DNA from: Comamonas sp. B21-038
GTDB lineage: Bacteria; Pseudomonadota; Gammaproteobacteria; Burkholderiales; Burkholderiaceae_C
NCBI RefSeq assembly: GCF_022387135.1
Contig: NZ_CP092462.1
Span: 682,001 to 746,000, forward strand
Direction of reading: 5' to 3'
DNA: 64,000 nt
Shown here piece after piece: positions 61,278 through 64,000 of the stretch. A program made the position numbers and the translations under genes. The notes beneath the pieces were generated by a model. It saw nothing but the letters and a program-made list of their open reading frames with translations. It was not told the origin of the DNA and did not search any database. Numbering within the stretch: the stretch's first letter is position 1; every line of letters starts with the position of its first letter.

Positions 61278-61291
61278 TTGATGTATATCAA
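61278..61291. promoter_or_regulatory. consensus FNR box upstream of hemN
   Basis: TTGATGTATATCAA matches TTGAT-N4-ATCAA exactly. Its centre is 58 bases before the hemN ATG; a start site near 61326 with a CACATT -10 (61314-61319) would place it at about -41.5, class II activation. It may also act on fnr, 85 bases away. Confidence 0.85.
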
Positions 61292-61342
61292 GGACGGGTG
61301 GCGAGCCTTGGGGCACATTGGGGGTCCGCAAGGATAAAGCCC

Positions 61343-62725
61343 ATGATTTCCCTGACCCCCGAACTGCTGCGCCGTTTTGACGTCCCCGGCCCCCGTTACA
61401 CGTCGTATCCTACCGCAGACCGATTTGTTGAAGCCTTTGCTGCGAATGAGTACAAGCAGGCGCTGGCGCAACGCGGCAGTGGCCTGGCGGCCAGGCTGGC
61501 GCCACTGTCCTTGTATGTGCATGTGCCGTTCTGTGCCTCGCTGTGCTACTACTGCGCCTGCAACAAGATCATCACCAAGCATGCCGAGCGGGCCGACGAA
61601 TACCTGGATTACCTGGAGCGCGAGCTGGATCTGCAGCTCGCCCACCTCAGCACACGCTCGACCATCAGCCAGCTGCACCTGGGCGGGGGCTCACCGACCT
61701 TCCTGAGCGATGCGGGTCTCAGCCGCCTGATGGACATGGTCAAACAGCGCTTCCATCTGCAGCCGGGCGGCGAGTACTCGATCGAGATTGACCCGCGCAC
61801 CGTGAGCCGCGAGCGCCTGCTGCACCTCTACCAACTGGGTTTTAACCGCCTGAGCTTTGGCGTGCAGGATTTCGACCCGCTGGTGCAAAAGGCCGTGCAC
61901 CGCGAGCAGCCCGCCGACCAGGTGTTTGCGCTGGTCGAGCAGGCGCGCGAAATCGGCTTTGAATCCATCAATATTGATCTGATCTATGGTTTGCCGTTGC
62001 AAACCCCGGCCAGCTTCGCCCGCACGATGGAGCAGGTCAATGCGCTGCGGCCTGACCGCATTGCGCTCTACGCCTATGCGCATCTGCCCGAGCGCTTCAA
62101 GCCCCAGCGCCGCATTCTGACGCAGGACCTGCCCAGCCCGGCGGACAAGCTTGCGATGCTGGCCCAGGCGCTGGCCGCGCTGGAGGGTGCCGGCTATGTC
62201 TACGTGGGCATGGACCATTTCGCGCTGCCCGAGGATGCGTTGGCGGTGGCCAAGCGCCAGGGCCGCCTGCACCGCAATTTTCAGGGCTATAGCACGCAGC
62301 CCGATTGCGATCTGCTGGCACTGGGCGTCTCGGCCATCGGCCGCATCGGCGCCACCTACAGCCAGAATGCCAAGACGCTGGAGGAGTATTACGACCTGAT
62401 CGACCAGGGCCAGATCCCCGTGGTGCGCGGGCTGGCGCTGACGCGCGATGACCTGCTGCGCCGCGCGGTGATCATGGGTCTGATGTGCCAGGGCAGCCTG
62501 GCGATCGAATCGCTGGAGCAGGCCTGGCTGATCGACTTTGCGCAGTATTTTGCCGCCGAGCTGGCCCAGCTGCGCGAGCTGCAGGCGCAGGGCCTGGTGG
62601 ACGTGCGAGACGATGTGATCAACGTGACCGAGCTGGGCTGGTACTTTGTGCGCGGCGTGGCCATGGTGTTCGACAAGAACCTGCAGGCCGACCGCAACCG
62701 CGCGCGCTTCTCGCGCATCATCTAG
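61343..62725 (+). CDS. hemN: oxygen-independent coproporphyrinogen III oxidase
   Basis: 460 aa radical-SAM enzyme of anaerobic haem synthesis. Cluster motif CASLCYYC, with Cys64, Cys68 and Cys71 (CX3CX2C), followed by the HemN-type extra Cys. Also YTSYPTADRFVEAF, LHLGGGSPTFLS, EIDPRTVSRERL and LIYGLPLQTPASFARTMEQV. The ATG at 61343 has AAGGA upstream; a longer frame through the FNR box is not real. Controlled by FNR box at 61278. Confidence 0.96.
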   Translation: MISLTPELLRRFDVPGPRYTSYPTADRFVEAFAANEYKQALAQRGSGLAARLAPLSLYVHVPFCASLCYYCACNKIITKHAERADEYLDYLERELDLQLAHLSTRSTISQLHLGGGSPTFLSDAGLSRLMDMVKQRFHLQPGGEYSIEIDPRTVSRERLLHLYQLGFNRLSFGVQDFDPLVQKAVHREQPADQVFALVEQAREIGFESINIDLIYGLPLQTPASFARTMEQVNALRPDRIALYAYAHLPERFKPQRRILTQDLPSPADKLAMLAQALAALEGAGYVYVGMDHFALPEDALAVAKRQGRLHRNFQGYSTQPDCDLLALGVSAIGRIGATYSQNAKTLEEYYDLIDQGQIPVVRGLALTRDDLLRRAVIMGLMCQGSLAIESLEQAWLIDFAQYFAAELAQLRELQAQGLVDVRDDVINVTELGWYFVRGVAMVFDKNLQADRNRARFSRII

Positions 62726-62741
62726 CCTGCTGTGGCCCGTC

Positions 62742-63563
62742 TCAGACCTGCCACGCTGCCAGACTCTTGTAGAGCATGTACAGCGCCAGGCACAGCAGGA
62801 TGCCGCCAAAGATCTTCTTGAGCTGTGCCACCGGCAGGCGGTGCGCGGCGCGGGCACCCAGCGGTGCGGTCAGCACGCTGCAGGTGGCGATGGCGGCCAG
62901 GCCCGGCAGCCAGATGTAGCCCAGCGAATGCGGTGGCAGGCCCTGCAGATGCAGGCCGGCCACCATGAAGCCGGCGACATTGGTGACGGCGATCGGAAAG
63001 CCCAGTGCCGAGCTGGTTGCCACCGCGTTGTGCATCGGCACGCTGCACCAGGTCATGAAGGGCACGCTGATGAAGGCGCCCCCGGCACCGACGAGACCCG
63101 AGAGGCAGCCAATCACGCCGCCGGCCGCCAGCTGCCCGGCGGTGCCCGGCATCGGGCGCGTCCCTTGGCTGTTGGGCCTGCGGAACATGCGCAGTGCCGA
63201 GTAGCCAATGAAAAGGCCGAAGAACAAGCCCAGGTAGCTGCCCTTGAGCACAGCAAAAATGCCCAGGCTGGCCAACAGGCCGCCCAGCACGATGCCAGGA
63301 GCCAGGCGTTTGACGAGATCCCAGCGCACCGCACCATGCTGGTGGTGGGCGCGGACGCTGGACATCGATGTGAACACGATGGTCGCCATCGACGTGGCGA
63401 TCGCCATCTTGATCGCCAGCTCAGGCGCCACGCCCTGGGTGCCCAGGATATAGGTGATGAAGGGCACCAGCACCATGCCGCCGCCGATGCCCAGCAGGCC
63501 TGCCAGAAAGCCGCCGATCAATCCCAGCAGCGACAGCGGCAGCAGAACGAGAGGATCAGCCAT
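62742..63563 (-). CDS. TauE/SafE family sulfite exporter-like permease
   Basis: 273 aa with about eight helices. Both family halves begin with the glycine motif: SLLGLIGGFLAGLLGIGGGMVLVP and GGVIGCLSGLVGAGGAFISVPFM. Proteins of this family export sulfite, sulfoacetate or related anions, or move sulfur amino acids. Start at MADPLVLL; no good ribosome site and a terminator hairpin lies only 10 bases upstream, so its promoter and start need care. Convergent with hemN. Confidence 0.9.
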   Translation of the reverse strand: MADPLVLLPLSLLGLIGGFLAGLLGIGGGMVLVPFITYILGTQGVAPELAIKMAIATSMATIVFTSMSSVRAHHQHGAVRWDLVKRLAPGIVLGGLLASLGIFAVLKGSYLGLFFGLFIGYSALRMFRRPNSQGTRPMPGTAGQLAAGGVIGCLSGLVGAGGAFISVPFMTWCSVPMHNAVATSSALGFPIAVTNVAGFMVAGLHLQGLPPHSLGYIWLPGLAAIATCSVLTAPLGARAAHRLPVAQLKKIFGGILLCLALYMLYKSLAAWQV

Positions 63564-63572
63564 GGTGCGCAG

Positions 63573-63600
63573 TAAAAAGGCCACCTGAAACAGGTGGCCT
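63573..63600 (-). terminator. terminator between 6S RNA and TauE gene
   Basis: On the minus strand AGGCCACCTG-TTT-CAGGTGGCCT (plus-strand 63578-63600) then TTTTT. Stem of 10 bp. It lies 58 bases past the inferred 6S RNA end and 10 bases before the TauE ATG. Confidence 0.85.
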
Positions 63601-63657
63601 GAAACCCCGCTGTCGCGGAGAGGAGAAGACAGGTTGGGCAGCCTGCCCGAAAAAATC

Positions 63658-63834
63658 AGGTGTTCGCAGCGGATCCACTGGACCGTCATCCTGAACCGGG
63701 GGTTCAGGTGGGCGAGGGCAACCTATCGTTGGGTTCATCTGACGCGAGACGATCACGCTCAATAGGTAATGTACCAAGCCCGTGCTCGTAGAGCATTGGT
63801 TCAAGGAACTATAAAGTCCAGCAGGGCTGCGAAC
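63658..63834 (-). ncRNA. ssrS: 6S RNA
   Basis: About 177 nt. The ends pair: GTTCGCAGC...CTGGAC at the 5' end with GTCCAG...GCTGCGAAC at the 3' end (plus-strand 63662-63670 and 63826-63834). The 3' side of the central bubble carries the small hairpin CCTGAACC-GGTTCAGG (63690-63697 / 63701-63708) that is typical of proteobacterial 6S RNAs. The 5' side reads CCTTGAACCAATGC. The upper arm pairs ACCTAT with ATAGGT. A TACAAT -10 precedes the inferred start. 6S RNA binds sigma-70 RNA polymerase in stationary phase. Exact ends are inferred from folding. Confidence 0.85.
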
Positions 63835-63840
63835 GCTTCC

Positions 63841-63846
63841 ATTGTA
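63841..63846 (-). promoter_or_regulatory. -10 element of 6S RNA promoter
   Basis: On the minus strand TACAAT, seven bases before the inferred +1 G at 63834. No clear -35 hexamer seen. Confidence 0.6.
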
Positions 63847-64000
63847 ATCGCTCGCACCTGCTGCACCCCCCAAAATCGCAATTCAATGTGCTGAGATTGG
63901 TCAAAAAAGATAGCGTCCTACACAGCTCGTAGAACGCATGGAACGGTATTTTTAGCCAATGCATTGCATGGCGCCAGTATTTGGTGTTAGCGGCTGCTAA
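63847..64000. other. intergenic window end
   Basis: 154 AT-richer bases upstream of the 6S RNA with no gene recognised. Probably promoter DNA for 6S RNA and for a gene beyond the window. Confidence 0.5.

Noticed and set aside
1-64000. CRISPR arrays, insertion sequences, prophage, tRNA or rRNA genes
   Set aside because: No regularly spaced direct repeats, transposase or integrase motifs, or tRNA-like cloverleaf were recognised on either strand.

Overview
The window looks like a chromosomal segment of a high-GC betaproteobacterium, most likely family Comamonadaceae (Comamonas/Delftia-like). The reasons are the repeated Bug-type (TctC) periplasmic binding proteins, the dapA-bamC gene pair, a betaproteobacterial-style 6S RNA, a class I/class II fumarase pair, and general codon use and protein similarity as I recognise it. 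The species cannot be fixed by eye. No rRNA, tRNA, insertion sequence, prophage or CRISPR array was seen.

Layout. 0-2 kb: an NMT1-type ABC binding protein and a divergent flavin reductase-like gene. 2.4-4.1 kb: an orphan membrane histidine kinase. 4.6-13 kb: a tightly packed CoA-dependent catabolic operon (nitronate monooxygenase-like, two crotonases, class III CoA-transferase, Bug binding protein, acyl-CoA synthetase, HMG-CoA-lyase-like protein, hotdog thioesterase, MarR regulator) behind AT-rich DNA with two inverted repeats. 13-20.5 kb: a LacI-controlled TRAP transporter cluster with a VOC protein, a RuBisCO-like protein and a DUF1537 acid-sugar kinase. 20.5-22.9 kb: maeB.

23-34 kb: a purine/urate catabolism island (NCS2 permease, M20 hydrolase, UraD-AllC fusion, PuuE, GntR regulator, UraH, SYLF lipoprotein, XdhC, cytochrome-linked urate oxidase PuuD with an apparent frameshift). 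It has three related copies of one operator built on GTGTATACAC. It is followed by a GntP permease. 35.4-39.1 kb: divergent class I and class II fumarases around a perfect 16-bp palindrome. 39-43.5 kb: spermidine-synthase-like protein, MFS transporter, GlxA-type regulator and Dyp peroxidase. 43.5-46.6 kb: a four-gene membrane/redox operon (DUF2269, DoxX-like, NAD-binding, DCC) plus a GbsR/MarR regulator, with near-identical operators in front of both units.

46.5-53.7 kb: housekeeping (SlyD-like PPIase, RoxA-type ribosomal oxygenase, DUF7931 protein, Ala-rich lipoprotein, bamC, dapA, lgt, amino-acid binding protein). 54-59.8 kb: a malonate operon (GntR, malonyl-CoA decarboxylase, Bug protein, crotonase, malonyl-CoA synthetase). 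59.9-62.7 kb: universal stress protein, FNR and hemN with a consensus FNR box between the last two. 62.7-64 kb: a TauE/SafE permease and a 6S RNA gene not reported as protein.

Overall the region is dominated by uptake and breakdown of organic acids, acyl-CoAs, acid sugars and purines that feed acetyl-CoA, pyruvate and the TCA cycle. The least explained parts are the RuBisCO-like/DUF1537 cluster and the HMG-CoA-lyase-like operon.
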